NCBI RefSeq assembly: GCF_020103695.1
Contig: NZ_JAHXBF010000003.1
Span: 62,001 to 126,000, forward strand
Direction: 5' to 3'
From: Hyalangium versicolor
Lineage (GTDB): Bacteria; Myxococcota; Myxococcia; Myxococcales; Myxococcaceae
DNA: 64,000 nt
The notes beneath the pieces were generated by a model. That model did not search any database, was not told the DNA's origin, and was given only the letters and a program-made list of their open reading frames with translations. This document shows, piece after piece, positions 23,426 through 33,170 of this stretch. A program made the translations under genes and the position numbers. Position 1 is the first letter of the stretch. Each line of letters begins with the position of its first letter.

Positions 23426-25693
23426 GTGTCGCTCGAGAACTACGGCAAGTACCAACTCCTGAAACGGCTCGCGATGGGCGGGATGGCCCAGCTCTACCTT
23501 GCGCGCCGCAAGGGTCCGGATGCCTCGGACGAGCTGGTGGTCGTCAAGCGCATCCTTCCGCACCTGGCTGAGAACGTGGAGTTCATCCGGATGTTCCTGG
23601 ATGAGGCCAAGATCGCCGCGCGGCTGGCCCATCCGAACATCGTCGCGATCCACGATCTGGGCGCCCAGGACGACAGCTTCTTCCTGGCCATGGAGTACAT
23701 CCACGGCGAGGACGTGCGGCGCATGTGGAAGCGCGCGGCGGGCATGGGGCTCGAGGTGCCGGTGCCGCTGGCGGTCCGCATCATCATCGAAGCGTGCGCG
23801 GGTCTGGACTACGCCCACAAGAAGACGGACCCCTCGGGCAAGCCGCTGGGCATCGTCCACCGGGACGTGTCTCCGCAGAACATCCTGGTGTCCTTCGACG
23901 GCGTCGTGAAGGTGGTGGACTTCGGTATCGCCAAGGCGGCGGACCAGGCCACCGTGACGCGCTCGGGGGTGCTCAAGGGCAAGTACTCGTACATGTCTCC
24001 GGAGCAGGCCGCCGGCAAGCGGGTGGATTGCCGCAGTGACGTGTTCGCGCTCGGCGTGGTGCTGTACGAGCTGATCACCAACACGCGCCTGTTCAAGCGC
24101 TCCAGCGACATGCAGACGCTGTCGGCGGTGTCCGAGTGCCAGGTGACGCCGCCTTCGCAGGCGAACTCGCGTGTCCCGGCGGACCTGGACTCCATCGTCA
24201 TGAAGGCGCTCGCCAAGGATCCGGACGTCCGGTACTCCGAGGCGCTGCAGCTCCAGGTCGCGCTGGAGCAGTGGCTGATCGCCCATCAGTTCTCGGCCAA
24301 CCCGAAGGAGCTGTCGGCCTTCCTGCACAAGGTGTACGCGGACCGGCTCGCCAGCGAGGCGCGTGCGGGCGGCATCGTGGTGGAGGAGGATCCGCCCCTC
24401 ACGGGGCAGCGCACGGCGGTGGAGGGACATCGCCGCTCGGGGGGGAACCACCCCAGCGTCGCGCCGAGGAAGGAGTCCAAGGACGTCACCCGCGCGGACC
24501 GGGGAGAGCTGATCTCTGCCGCAGCCGCGGAGATCGAATTGACGGATCCCTCGCCCTCGGGGCCCCTGCGGACCTCCCGGAGCGGCGGTGATTCGCGCCG
24601 AGAGGTGGAGTCCGAGCGGAACCGGGTGGAGCGCCGTCCCGCGCCGTCCCGGCCGCCAGTTCCCTCCGAGACGCTTCGCCAGGGCTTCGCCGAGCTGCCC
24701 ACCGAGGCGCTGAATGGGGCGCTGCTGGATCGAAAGCTGATGCCGGATGGCGGGTCGCTGGTCACGGGGACCACGCAGGCCCCGCGCCGGGTACGCGCCC
24801 AGCGGCGGCTGATCGCGATCGCCTCCGCGGTGGGGGCGGCGTTGCTGGTCGGCCTGATGCTGTGGTTCCTCCTGCAGCCCTCGGTGCCGCCGCCTCCGGC
24901 CACTGTCCGGCTGGAGACGGTGCCACCCGGAGCCAAGATTCTCTTCGAGGGCAAGCCGCTGCCGGGCGTCACTCCGCTGACGCTGCCCACCATGGTCGCA
25001 GGCACCTATCAGGTGGTTGCCACCCGAGACGGCTATCAGGAGTTGCATGCCACGGTAGCCATTCCGGTCACGGGCTCGGTGAAGCTGGAGGCACTGAACC
25101 TCATCCCGATGCCTGCCAGGAATCCGTCTCCGCCGGTGGCAAAGCCGCAGCCGGTGACGCCACAGCCGAAGCCACCCCCTCCGGTTCCACCTGCCGCCCC
25201 CGCGCTGGTGAAGCTCACCGTGGAGACGGAGCCGGCGCAGGCCACGATCTTCGTGAATGGCCAGGAGCGGGGTGTGGCTCCGCAGGTGGTGGAGGCGAAG
25301 GCCGAGGAGGAGGTGGAGGTGAAGGCGAGCGCACCGCAGTACAGGGCCGTCTCGAAGAAGGTGAAGCTCGGGACGGGACCCTCTCAGCTGGAGCGGCTGG
25401 TGCTCGAGCCGTTGCCGAAGACGGCGCCCACTCCGCCTATCAAGCAGACGCGGGTGGTGGAGCCGCCCAAGCCCGCGCCCGAGGCGCCCAAGGCGCTGGT
25501 GCGCTTCGCGGTGACGCCGTGGGCGGAAGTGACTTGCAACGGGCGAAGCCTGGGCACCACGCCGTTCGAGGCCGTGTCCCTGCCCACGGGCGTGTACCAG
25601 TGCAAGTTCTACAACCCGGATCTGGGACGGACCCTCTCGCAGAAGATCGAAGTGAAGGCCTCCGTCGTGAACAAAGTCGTGGTGAAGTTCTAG
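23426..25693 (+). CDS. Membrane Ser/Thr protein kinase with PEGA repeats
   Basis: A 755-residue Hanks-type kinase starting at GTG 23426 (VSLENYGKYQLLKRL). The kinase domain spans residues ~7-275, with the Gly-rich loop LAMGGMAQLYLA, Lys41, Glu60, HRD at 145-147, Asn152 and DFG at 165-167, all intact. A disordered linker (~310-475) leads to one transmembrane segment (~480-500). Outside are three PEGA-type repeats (VRLETVPPGAKILFEG, VKLTVETEPAQATIFVNG, VRFAVTPWAEVTCNG). The kinase is cytoplasmic with a periplasmic sensor-like part. A hairpin (23378-23385 with 23393-23400) lies just upstream of the start. A second kinase follows after 19 bases, so both are probably co-expressed. Substrates are unknown. 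Confidence 0.9.
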   Translation: MSLENYGKYQLLKRLAMGGMAQLYLARRKGPDASDELVVVKRILPHLAENVEFIRMFLDEAKIAARLAHPNIVAIHDLGAQDDSFFLAMEYIHGEDVRRMWKRAAGMGLEVPVPLAVRIIIEACAGLDYAHKKTDPSGKPLGIVHRDVSPQNILVSFDGVVKVVDFGIAKAADQATVTRSGVLKGKYSYMSPEQAAGKRVDCRSDVFALGVVLYELITNTRLFKRSSDMQTLSAVSECQVTPPSQANSRVPADLDSIVMKALAKDPDVRYSEALQLQVALEQWLIAHQFSANPKELSAFLHKVYADRLASEARAGGIVVEEDPPLTGQRTAVEGHRRSGGNHPSVAPRKESKDVTRADRGELISAAAAEIELTDPSPSGPLRTSRSGGDSRREVESERNRVERRPAPSRPPVPSETLRQGFAELPTEALNGALLDRKLMPDGGSLVTGTTQAPRRVRAQRRLIAIASAVGAALLVGLMLWFLLQPSVPPPPATVRLETVPPGAKILFEGKPLPGVTPLTLPTMVAGTYQVVATRDGYQELHATVAIPVTGSVKLEALNLIPMPARNPSPPVAKPQPVTPQPKPPPPVPPAAPALVKLTVETEPAQATIFVNGQERGVAPQVVEAKAEEEVEVKASAPQYRAVSKKVKLGTGPSQLERLVLEPLPKTAPTPPIKQTRVVEPPKPAPEAPKALVRFAVTPWAEVTCNGRSLGTTPFEAVSLPTGVYQCKFYNPDLGRTLSQKIEVKASVVNKVVVKF

Positions 25694-25712
25694 CCATGCC
25701 CTGGATGCTCCT

Positions 25713-27515
25713 GTGACGCTCCCTGCTGGCACCCAGATCGGCAAGTACATCGTCCAGAAGAAGCTCGCCGAAGGCGGAATGGCGGAGATCTACCTCGCCA
25801 CCTCCCAGGGCGTGGAGGGCTTCGAGAAGGAAGTGGTCCTCAAGCGGGTCGCTGCGGTCCTCGCGGGCGATCCCGGCTTCGTGGACATGTTCATCGCCGA
25901 GGCGCGGCTCGTCTCTCGGCTCAACCACGGCAATGTGGTGCAGGTCTTCGACTTCGAGAAGCACGAGGACGTGTACTACATGGCGATGGAGTACGTGCGC
26001 GGCTGCTCGCTCGCGGACCTTCGCAAGAAGTGCAAGGACCTGATGGAGCCCATGCCACCGGTGCTGGTGGCGCACATTGGCGCGGAGGTGGCGCGCGGCC
26101 TTCACTATGCGCACCGCCTCAAGGTCAATGGTGAGCCGCTCTTCCTCGTCCACCGCGACGTCACCCCGCACAACGTCCTCATCTCGCTCGACGGGGCGGT
26201 GAAGCTCACCGACTTCGGGATCGCCAAGAAGGGCGCCGCGCTCACCTCGCCGGGCATGCTCAAGGGCAAGTTCGCGTACATGTCGCCCGAGCAGTCGCGC
26301 GGCGAGGCCGTGGATGCGCGCACGGACGTCTTCGCGCTCGGCATCGTGCTCTGGGAGATGCTCACCGGGGGCCGCCTGTTCGATGGGGACTCGGAGCTGG
26401 CCGTGCTGCGCTCGGTGCAGCAGACCGCGGTCGCACACCCGTCTCGTCTCAACCCGAACGTCCCCGAGGATCTGGGCGACGTGGTGATGAAGGCGCTCCA
26501 GCGGAATCCCGACGCGCGCTACCAGACGGCGAGCGAGTTCGAGCGAGCGCTCGTCCAGTGCGTGCTGAACCACGCCCAGTCCCCGGATGACACGGACGTG
26601 TCCGCCTTCGTGCGGCGGATCTATGTTGGCATCGTGCCCTCGGCCGTGGCGCTGCCTGCGCTGCCCGATCACACCCAGTCAGGGGCAGGGCAGCAGGCGG
26701 CGGAGCCCGCGCCTCGCGAGCCCACGGCCGTGTTGCCCAACCCGCCGGGGCGGAAGAACTCGAAGCCGTCCCTGCCTGCGGTCTCGCCCGATGAGGACGT
26801 CCACGCGTCCACGTCTCTGTTGCCTGGAAGAGGGGAGTCTGTGGCGGCGAGATCGTCCTCGGCTCAGGTGACGACGCCCGGCCGGGCGGTTCCTGCTGTC
26901 CCTGCCGAGTTCCAGGACTCGCCCGTGTATCCGGCGACGGTGTCGCTGCCCGTTCCTTCTGCACAGGCTCCTGCGACTCCCGCTCCAGACTCCGGGGCCA
27001 AGGCCCGGCGTATGGGGCTGTGGATGGGGGCTGTGGGAGTGGTCCTGCTCATTGTGTTGGGAGTAGGGGCCTGGCTCCGTTCGCAGGCTCAGGGACAGGG
27101 CCCCACCACCGACGCCTCGCAGGGGCAGGCTGTCGTTGGAGCGGGCAATGCAGGCACTCCTCCCAAGGTGATCTCCCCTCCACCTGCGACTGCGCAGGGC
27201 ACCCCAAATGCCGGAGTGGGGAACGGCGTCGCTGTGGCCCCTGCAGGGGCGACGGACGCAGGCAGCGCAAAGAAGGACGAGGCGCACGCTGTTGCTCCGG
27301 CCCCCGCGAAAGGCACGCTCACCCTCCGCGCGGTGCCCTATGCCGTCGTTCTGTTGGACGGGAAGGTGCTCGACAAAGAACTTCAGGGGCAGAAGTCCTT
27401 CCCCCTGGAGCCGGGCAACTATCAGCTCGTCTTCCAGCACCCCCGCGATACCAAGATGTTCCTGATCACCATCGAGTCCAACGCCACGGTGAGGCGCGAG
27501 TTTCGCGTCCGCTGA
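25713..27515 (+). CDS. Membrane Ser/Thr protein kinase
   Basis: A 600-residue Hanks-type kinase starting at GTG. The domain spans residues ~10-280 with LAEGGMAEIYLAT, Lys44, HRD at 147-149, Asn154 and DFG at 167-169 intact, so it should be active. A Pro/Ala/Ser-rich linker is followed by one transmembrane segment (~residues 431-450) and a C-terminal region ending in a single PEGA-like domain (GTLTLRAVPYAVVLLDGK). It follows the preceding kinase by 19 bases. A six-codon frame (25696-25716) overlaps its start and could couple translation, which is speculative. Confidence 0.9.
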   Translation: MTLPAGTQIGKYIVQKKLAEGGMAEIYLATSQGVEGFEKEVVLKRVAAVLAGDPGFVDMFIAEARLVSRLNHGNVVQVFDFEKHEDVYYMAMEYVRGCSLADLRKKCKDLMEPMPPVLVAHIGAEVARGLHYAHRLKVNGEPLFLVHRDVTPHNVLISLDGAVKLTDFGIAKKGAALTSPGMLKGKFAYMSPEQSRGEAVDARTDVFALGIVLWEMLTGGRLFDGDSELAVLRSVQQTAVAHPSRLNPNVPEDLGDVVMKALQRNPDARYQTASEFERALVQCVLNHAQSPDDTDVSAFVRRIYVGIVPSAVALPALPDHTQSGAGQQAAEPAPREPTAVLPNPPGRKNSKPSLPAVSPDEDVHASTSLLPGRGESVAARSSSAQVTTPGRAVPAVPAEFQDSPVYPATVSLPVPSAQAPATPAPDSGAKARRMGLWMGAVGVVLLIVLGVGAWLRSQAQGQGPTTDASQGQAVVGAGNAGTPPKVISPPPATAQGTPNAGVGNGVAVAPAGATDAGSAKKDEAHAVAPAPAKGTLTLRAVPYAVVLLDGKVLDKELQGQKSFPLEPGNYQLVFQHPRDTKMFLITIESNATVRREFRVR

Positions 27516-27695
27516 GCGCGCGCTCCTGAGCTGCCCCCCAGTCGATCGCTGAGCCCCCGCCGGCCCGGGTCCGCCCCGAGCCCCGGCGCCTGCGGATCTG
27601 TTCGTTGCTGAACATTCCGTTCGTACGCTTTTCCGGCTTGACACGTGCTGCCGGATTCTGGCACTCAATATAGTCTCTTCAGTACAATCCATTGA

Positions 27696-28220
27696 ATGGA
27701 AGCGATGGCACTGCTGGGGCCCGAGGAGATCGAACGGATCGAACGCGACTACGCGGGCGGATTACCGGCGCGGGCCATCCTGGACATCTTCAGGCCTCGG
27801 GGCGTGCAGCTCTCGGAGGCCACGTTTCGCAAGTACGTCCAGGCAGGCTTGCTGCCGCGCAGCCGCCGTGTGGGCCGCAAGGGCAAGCACCAGGGGAGCC
27901 TCGGCCTCTATCCGGTGGAGTCGGTCCGGCGCATCAACGCCATCAAGAAGATGATGGCGGAGGGACACACGCTCGAGGACATCAAGCGCACGTTCCTCTT
28001 CCACCGTAACCACATCGATCAGCTGGAGCGGGATCTGGCGTCGGTGTTGGACGGGTTCCAGAACGAGCTGGGGGAGCGAGCGTTTGGTGGTGAGCACCGC
28101 CGGACGCTCGAGGAGCAGCTGGCCACCCTGAGGCGCCGAGCCCAGGATCTGGTCCGAGACGTGGCACGTCTGGGCAGCGCCGTCACCGCGCGCGCAGACG
28201 AAACGCCTGATTCGCAATAG
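27696..28220 (+). CDS. MerR-family-like transcriptional regulator
   Basis: A 174-residue protein with an N-terminal winged-helix region (ATFRKYVQAGLLPRSRRVGRKGKHQGSLGLYP, then IKKMMAEGHTLEDIKRTF) resembling the MerR DNA-binding domain, followed by a coiled-coil dimerisation helix (DQLERDLASVLDGFQNELGER and EEQLATLRRRAQDLVRDVARLG). No ligand-binding Cys cluster is present. The first ATG has no Shine-Dalgarno; the second in-frame ATG at 27705 has GGAAG close upstream and may be the real start. It precedes a sigma region 4 protein on the same strand. Targets are unknown. Confidence 0.75.
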   Translation: MEAMALLGPEEIERIERDYAGGLPARAILDIFRPRGVQLSEATFRKYVQAGLLPRSRRVGRKGKHQGSLGLYPVESVRRINAIKKMMAEGHTLEDIKRTFLFHRNHIDQLERDLASVLDGFQNELGERAFGGEHRRTLEEQLATLRRRAQDLVRDVARLGSAVTARADETPDSQ

Positions 28221-28271
28221 GATGCTACAGGCCTGGGCAACCTGCTAGATTCGGAAACATCCGGAGGGGAC

Positions 28272-28766
<495 letters not shown>

Positions 28767-28870
28767 GGGCTGTAGGGGCATCGGGTGGGATGCGCCGGCC
28801 CGCACGGCGCGTTGACACCCCGGGGGGCGGTTGCTAACACCGCGCCTCCCTCTCACCCGAGGCGCACTTC

Positions 28871-30415
28871 TTGCTGGCTCTCCTCAGCGTTTCCGACAAA
28901 CGCGGGCTGGTGCCCTTCGCGCAGGGGCTCGTGCAGCGCGGCTTCCGGATCCTCTCCACCGGAGGCACGCTGTCGGCGCTCCAGAGCGCGGGCGTCCCCG
29001 CCACCAAGGTCTCCGAGCACACCCAGAGCCCCGAGATTCTGGGCGGCCGGGTGAAGACGCTCCACCCCCGCATCCATGGGGGATTGCTTGGCCGGCTGGA
29101 GCTCGAGGGTGACCGGGCTGAGATGGCCGCCCACGGCATCGAGCCCATCTCCCTGGTGGCCGTGAACCTGTACCCCTTCCGGCAGACGGTCGCCTCCGGC
29201 GCCAGCGAGGCCGAGGTCATCGAGCAGATTGATATCGGCGGGCCGGCCATGGTGCGCGCGGCGGCGAAGAACTCGCGCCACGTCACCGTGGTGGTGGACC
29301 CCGATGACTACGAGGCCATCCTGGCGGAGCTGGCCAAGGGCGGCGGGGTGGGGGACGAGACGCGGCGCCGGCTGATGCGCAAGGCGTTCGCTCATACCGC
29401 GGCGTATGACGCGGCCATCGCCGGGTGGCTGGCGGGGCAGGCCCAGGAGCCCTTTCCGGAAGAGCTCTCCCTGCCGTTCCGCAAGGCGCAGGGGCTGCGA
29501 TACGGCGAGAACCCCCACCAGCGTGGCGCCTTCTACCGGGAGCACTCCGCTCCCGCCGAGCCCACCGTGGCTTTCTCCAAGGTTCTTCAGGGCAAGGAGC
29601 TGTCCTACAACAACATCCTGGACCTGGATGCGGCGCTCGGAGTCGTCCTCGAGTTCCCCGAGCAGCCCTGCGCCGTCATCATCAAGCACAACACCCCGTG
29701 CGGCGTGGCGGTGGACCCCTCGCTTGTGAAGGCCTATCGCGCTGCGCGTGCGGCCGATGAGGTGTCCGCCTTCGGTGGCATTGTCGCCTTCAACCGCGAG
29801 GTGGATGAGGCCTGCGCCCAAGCCCTGGCGGAGACGTTCCTGGAGGCGGTCATCGCCCCCTCCTACTCGGGCGCCGCGCTGCAGGTGCTCGGGGCGAAGA
29901 AGAACCTGCGGCTGCTGGAGGCCGGGGCCGCGCTGGCCTCGCCCCAGGTCCGGCCTCGGGTGCAGCTGGATGCTCGGAGCGTGTCCGGCGGCCTGCTCCT
30001 CATGGACCGGGACGCCGTCGAACCCCCCCTCGAGTGGAAGATTGTGACAAAACGCCACCCCACGGCCGAGGAGGAGAAGGCCCTCCGCTTTGCCTGGAAG
30101 GTGTGCAAGCATGTGAAGAGCAATGCCATCGTGTTTGCCGGGCCAGACCGGCTGCTCGCCGCAGGGGGCGGGCAGACGAGCCGCGTGGATTCCGTGAAGA
30201 TCGCGGCCGCGCGGGGTGGGGCGGCCCTCCAGGGCAGCGCGGTGGCCTCGGATGCCTTTTTTCCCTTCCGTGACGGTCTCGATGAGGCCGCCAGGGCAGG
30301 GGCTACCTGCGTCATCCAGCCTGGTGGCTCGGTGCGCGACGCGGAGGTCATCGCCGCCGCAGATGAACATGGACTGGCGATGGTACAGACCGGAGTGCGA
30401 CACTTCCGACACTGA
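28871..30415 (+). CDS. purH: Bifunctional AICAR formyltransferase/IMP cyclohydrolase
   Basis: A 514-residue enzyme for the last two steps of IMP synthesis. It starts at TTG 28871, which gives the conserved N terminus [13 protein letters not shown], with GAGGCG upstream. The MGS-like cyclohydrolase domain (~1-190) shows [25 protein letters not shown] and [14 protein letters not shown]. The formyltransferase domain follows ([30 protein letters not shown], and near the end FPF.D..D.A..AG). Length is normal. The next gene starts 3 bases after the stop, so purH leads a compact operon with a TPR gene, purD and lptFG. Confidence 0.95.
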   Translation: MLALLSVSDKRGLVPFAQGLVQRGFRILSTGGTLSALQSAGVPATKVSEHTQSPEILGGRVKTLHPRIHGGLLGRLELEGDRAEMAAHGIEPISLVAVNLYPFRQTVASGASEAEVIEQIDIGGPAMVRAAAKNSRHVTVVVDPDDYEAILAELAKGGGVGDETRRRLMRKAFAHTAAYDAAIAGWLAGQAQEPFPEELSLPFRKAQGLRYGENPHQRGAFYREHSAPAEPTVAFSKVLQGKELSYNNILDLDAALGVVLEFPEQPCAVIIKHNTPCGVAVDPSLVKAYRAARAADEVSAFGGIVAFNREVDEACAQALAETFLEAVIAPSYSGAALQVLGAKKNLRLLEAGAALASPQVRPRVQLDARSVSGGLLLMDRDAVEPPLEWKIVTKRHPTAEEEKALRFAWKVCKHVKSNAIVFAGPDRLLAAGGGQTSRVDSVKIAAARGGAALQGSAVASDAFFPFRDGLDEAARAGATCVIQPGGSVRDAEVIAAADEHGLAMVQTGVRHFRH

Positions 30416-30418
30416 GCC

Positions 30419-33169
30419 ATGCGGATCGTCTGCCAGAAATGTGCGGCTGCCTATGCGATTGATGATCGGCTGATCTCGCCGAAGGGGGTTCGTGCGCAAT
30501 GCCCCCGATGCCGGCACCTCCAGCTCGTCAAACGCGACAGCGCCTCCGCGCCTGAAGCCGCCGCGTCTGCCCCCCAGGCAGCGCAGCCCGCTCCCACGCC
30601 TCGTCCCGCTCCGTCCGCCAGTCCCGCGGCCGGTGGTAACTCCGCGGTGGCGATGGATGTCCTCAACGAGTTCAGCGCCCCGCCGGGCTCCGAGGAGCCC
30701 GCGCCGGATCCATTGTTCGATGGGCTCGTGCCGCCTCCTGCCGGACGGCCGGCGGCGCCTGCTCCCTCGCGTCCTGCCCCGCAGGCTCCGGGAGGCAAGA
30801 GCGCGGATCCGCTGCTTGAGTTTCTCGGACCGCCTCCGGAGGCACCGCCTCCTCCCGTGGCGCCGTCTCCACGCCGGTCCGCCGGGCAGGCAGGGGCCGC
30901 GCCTCAGAACGCTCCCGCCCCGGGCACTGTCGGGTGCCGCGAGTGCGGCAAGCCCCTCGCGGATCCTTTCGATCAGGCGATCGGCACGTGCGAGGAGTGC
31001 AGGCAGAAGGGGGATCGCGCGGCGTCGGCGGCCACGGCCGTCACGAGCAGCGTTCCGGCCCCTGACTCCTCCATCGATCTGCCTCCGCTCGAGTCCATCG
31101 ATGTCTCGGGTGTGTCCTCTCAGGCTCCGGCGCTGGCGCTCGAGCCGCGCAGCGGGGTCCGCTCCTCTCCGCCGAGGCCGTATGTGCCTCAGCCCATGCA
31201 GCCCATGCAGATGCGCACCTCGGGAGGCTCGGGGGGCGTGGTCAAGGTGCTGCTGGTGCTGCTGCTGGTGGTCGGCGCGGGAGGCGGTGCCGGGTACTAC
31301 TTCATGGTGATGAAGCCCAAGGTGGCTGGGCCCGTGCAGCCCGTGAAGCCGCCCGAGCCGCCGCCCATCCCCGAGGCCATCCGGGCCGTGCTCCCTCGCT
31401 GGGAGCTGCGCTACATGGATCTCAGCGGCAGCAGCATCGAGCGGCTCGAGGAGGGCACCAAGCTGCTCGCCAAGGATCAGCGCTCGGCCTACGCGGAGGC
31501 CGAGGAGTTCTTCCAGCAGGCGCTGCTGCTCGATCAGCGCAGCGACGCGGCCATCGCGGGCTACGTGCAGGCGGTGGCGCTCGGGCGTGGCACCAGCATC
31601 GACAAGGCCACCTTCGATGAGGCGCTCTCGCTCATCGAGGCCTCCGAGGAGCGCGCGGGCCGCACGGCACAGTTGCTCCTGGCCCACGCCAACCTTCTGC
31701 TGTGCCATCCGGGTCAGCAACCGGCGGTGGAGCAGGCCAAGCAGCTCGCCGAAGAGGCACTGGGCAAGGGTACGGATCTTCAGAAGGCCGAGGCGCACCT
31801 GGTGCTTGGCCGGGCCTACCTGCAGACGTCCATGGGGCTGGCCAACCAGCACTTCAGCGACGCACTCGTGCTGTCTCCCAACCTCCAGCGCGTGGAGTAC
31901 CACCGCGCGCTCGCCAATGAGGCGGCGGGCTCGTACGCGCTCGCGCTCGAGGCGCTCCGCAAGCGTCTGGAGAAGGACCCGGAGCACTGGGACAGCCTGG
32001 CGACCATGGCGCGCATCTACCTGGAAGTCGGCGAGGTGGATGAGGCGCGCAAGCTCTACGAGGCACGTGCCAAGGCCACTCCGAATGACTCTCGGTTGCT
32101 GATGGCCCTGGCCGTGCTGCGCTACCAGGTGGAAGGGAACGCCGCGGCTGCGGCCAGGGATCTGCGTGCGCTGCTCAAGAACCGGCAGCGGTACCCGGAG
32201 CGCGAGGTTGCCGATGTGCTCGTCCACCTCGCGGCCGCCGAGCGGCTGGCAGGAAACGTGGACGCGGGCGTGAAGGCCGCCGAGGAGTCCGTGGGGCTGG
32301 TGAAGGATCTGCCTGCCGCGCACCTGCAGTTGTTCCTCGCGGCGCTCGGACGGGGGGATGCGGCGAAGGCGGCTGCGCACCTGCCCGGCATCCACGGGAA
32401 GATCGAGGACACGGCGCTCGAGAAGGTGCTCGAGGGTCGCTTGCGGCTGGCCGAGAAGAAGCCCGCGGTGGCGCTGGAACTCTTCCAGGATGCCTTCAAG
32501 CTGGACTCTCGCCGGGAGGATGCGCTCCTGCTGGCGGGCATTGCGGCCGCGCAGGCGGGCCGCCGGGATGATGCATTCCGGCTGTTCTTCCAGGCGCTGC
32601 AGTCGGATCCGCTGCGACTGGCGCCTCGGCCTGTGACGACGGAGTTCTTCCTGCGACCGGGCGAGACGCTGGCGGGGCTGGAGGGCTCCATCCTGGGGTT
32701 GGCGAGCGGCAAGGATGACGTGGCGGCCTCGCTGTACGAGGGGCTCCTGCTCTTCCACCTCGGAGATCGCGCGGGGGCGGAGCGGCTCTTCAAGGAAGTG
32801 GTCGAGCTGGATCCCAACAACTCGAGCGGCGCGGCCTACCTGGCCTTGCTGTCGCTGCAGAAGGGGGATGGGAGCAAGGCGCGCAGCTTCGCCGCGCGGG
32901 CCGTGGCGACGGGACGGCAGAATCCCATCGCGCATATGGCCAATGGGTTCGCGCTCGCGGAGGGCAAGCAGGTGGAGCCCGCCAAGCGCTCGCTGCGCGA
33001 TGCTCTGGCGCAGGCTCCTGGGCTGCTTTCCGCGGAAGTGAAGCTGGCGGAGCTGGAGCTGGCCTCGAACCGCGAGGCGGCGCGTGAGCGGCTGGTGAAG
33101 GCAGCGGGGCGTGATCCCAGCTACCTGCCGGCCAAGAGATTGCTCTTCACGACGGATCAGCGGGGGTGA
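30419..33169 (+). CDS. Zinc-ribbon and TPR membrane protein
   Basis: A 916-residue protein. Residues 1-38 form an MJ0042-type zinc ribbon (Cys5, Cys8, Cys28, Cys31). A Pro/Ala-rich disordered region follows, with a second four-Cys cluster (CRECGKPL, then CEEC) at ~residues 178-200. A transmembrane segment lies at ~280-300 (VVKVLLVLLLVVGAGGGAGYYFM). The rest is about 15 TPR-like helical pairs (patterns such as A.G.Y..AL.AL...L...P). The zinc ribbons would be cytoplasmic and the TPR part periplasmic. This architecture recurs in myxobacteria; function is unknown. It sits between purH (3 bases) and purD (1 base), so it is translated with core purine genes. Confidence 0.83.
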   Translation: MRIVCQKCAAAYAIDDRLISPKGVRAQCPRCRHLQLVKRDSASAPEAAASAPQAAQPAPTPRPAPSASPAAGGNSAVAMDVLNEFSAPPGSEEPAPDPLFDGLVPPPAGRPAAPAPSRPAPQAPGGKSADPLLEFLGPPPEAPPPPVAPSPRRSAGQAGAAPQNAPAPGTVGCRECGKPLADPFDQAIGTCEECRQKGDRAASAATAVTSSVPAPDSSIDLPPLESIDVSGVSSQAPALALEPRSGVRSSPPRPYVPQPMQPMQMRTSGGSGGVVKVLLVLLLVVGAGGGAGYYFMVMKPKVAGPVQPVKPPEPPPIPEAIRAVLPRWELRYMDLSGSSIERLEEGTKLLAKDQRSAYAEAEEFFQQALLLDQRSDAAIAGYVQAVALGRGTSIDKATFDEALSLIEASEERAGRTAQLLLAHANLLLCHPGQQPAVEQAKQLAEEALGKGTDLQKAEAHLVLGRAYLQTSMGLANQHFSDALVLSPNLQRVEYHRALANEAAGSYALALEALRKRLEKDPEHWDSLATMARIYLEVGEVDEARKLYEARAKATPNDSRLLMALAVLRYQVEGNAAAAARDLRALLKNRQRYPEREVADVLVHLAAAERLAGNVDAGVKAAEESVGLVKDLPAAHLQLFLAALGRGDAAKAAAHLPGIHGKIEDTALEKVLEGRLRLAEKKPAVALELFQDAFKLDSRREDALLLAGIAAAQAGRRDDAFRLFFQALQSDPLRLAPRPVTTEFFLRPGETLAGLEGSILGLASGKDDVAASLYEGLLLFHLGDRAGAERLFKEVVELDPNNSSGAAYLALLSLQKGDGSKARSFAARAVATGRQNPIAHMANGFALAEGKQVEPAKRSLRDALAQAPGLLSAEVKLAELELASNREAARERLVKAAGRDPSYLPAKRLLFTTDQRG

Positions 33170-33170
33170 T

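Noticed and set aside
27638..27688. TTGACA at 27638 with TATAGT at 27669 and TACAAT at 27683 as a sigma-70 promoter
   Set aside because: TATAGT is 25 bases from TTGACA, not about 17, and TACAAT would leave only seven bases before the start codon, with no good -35 at normal spacing.
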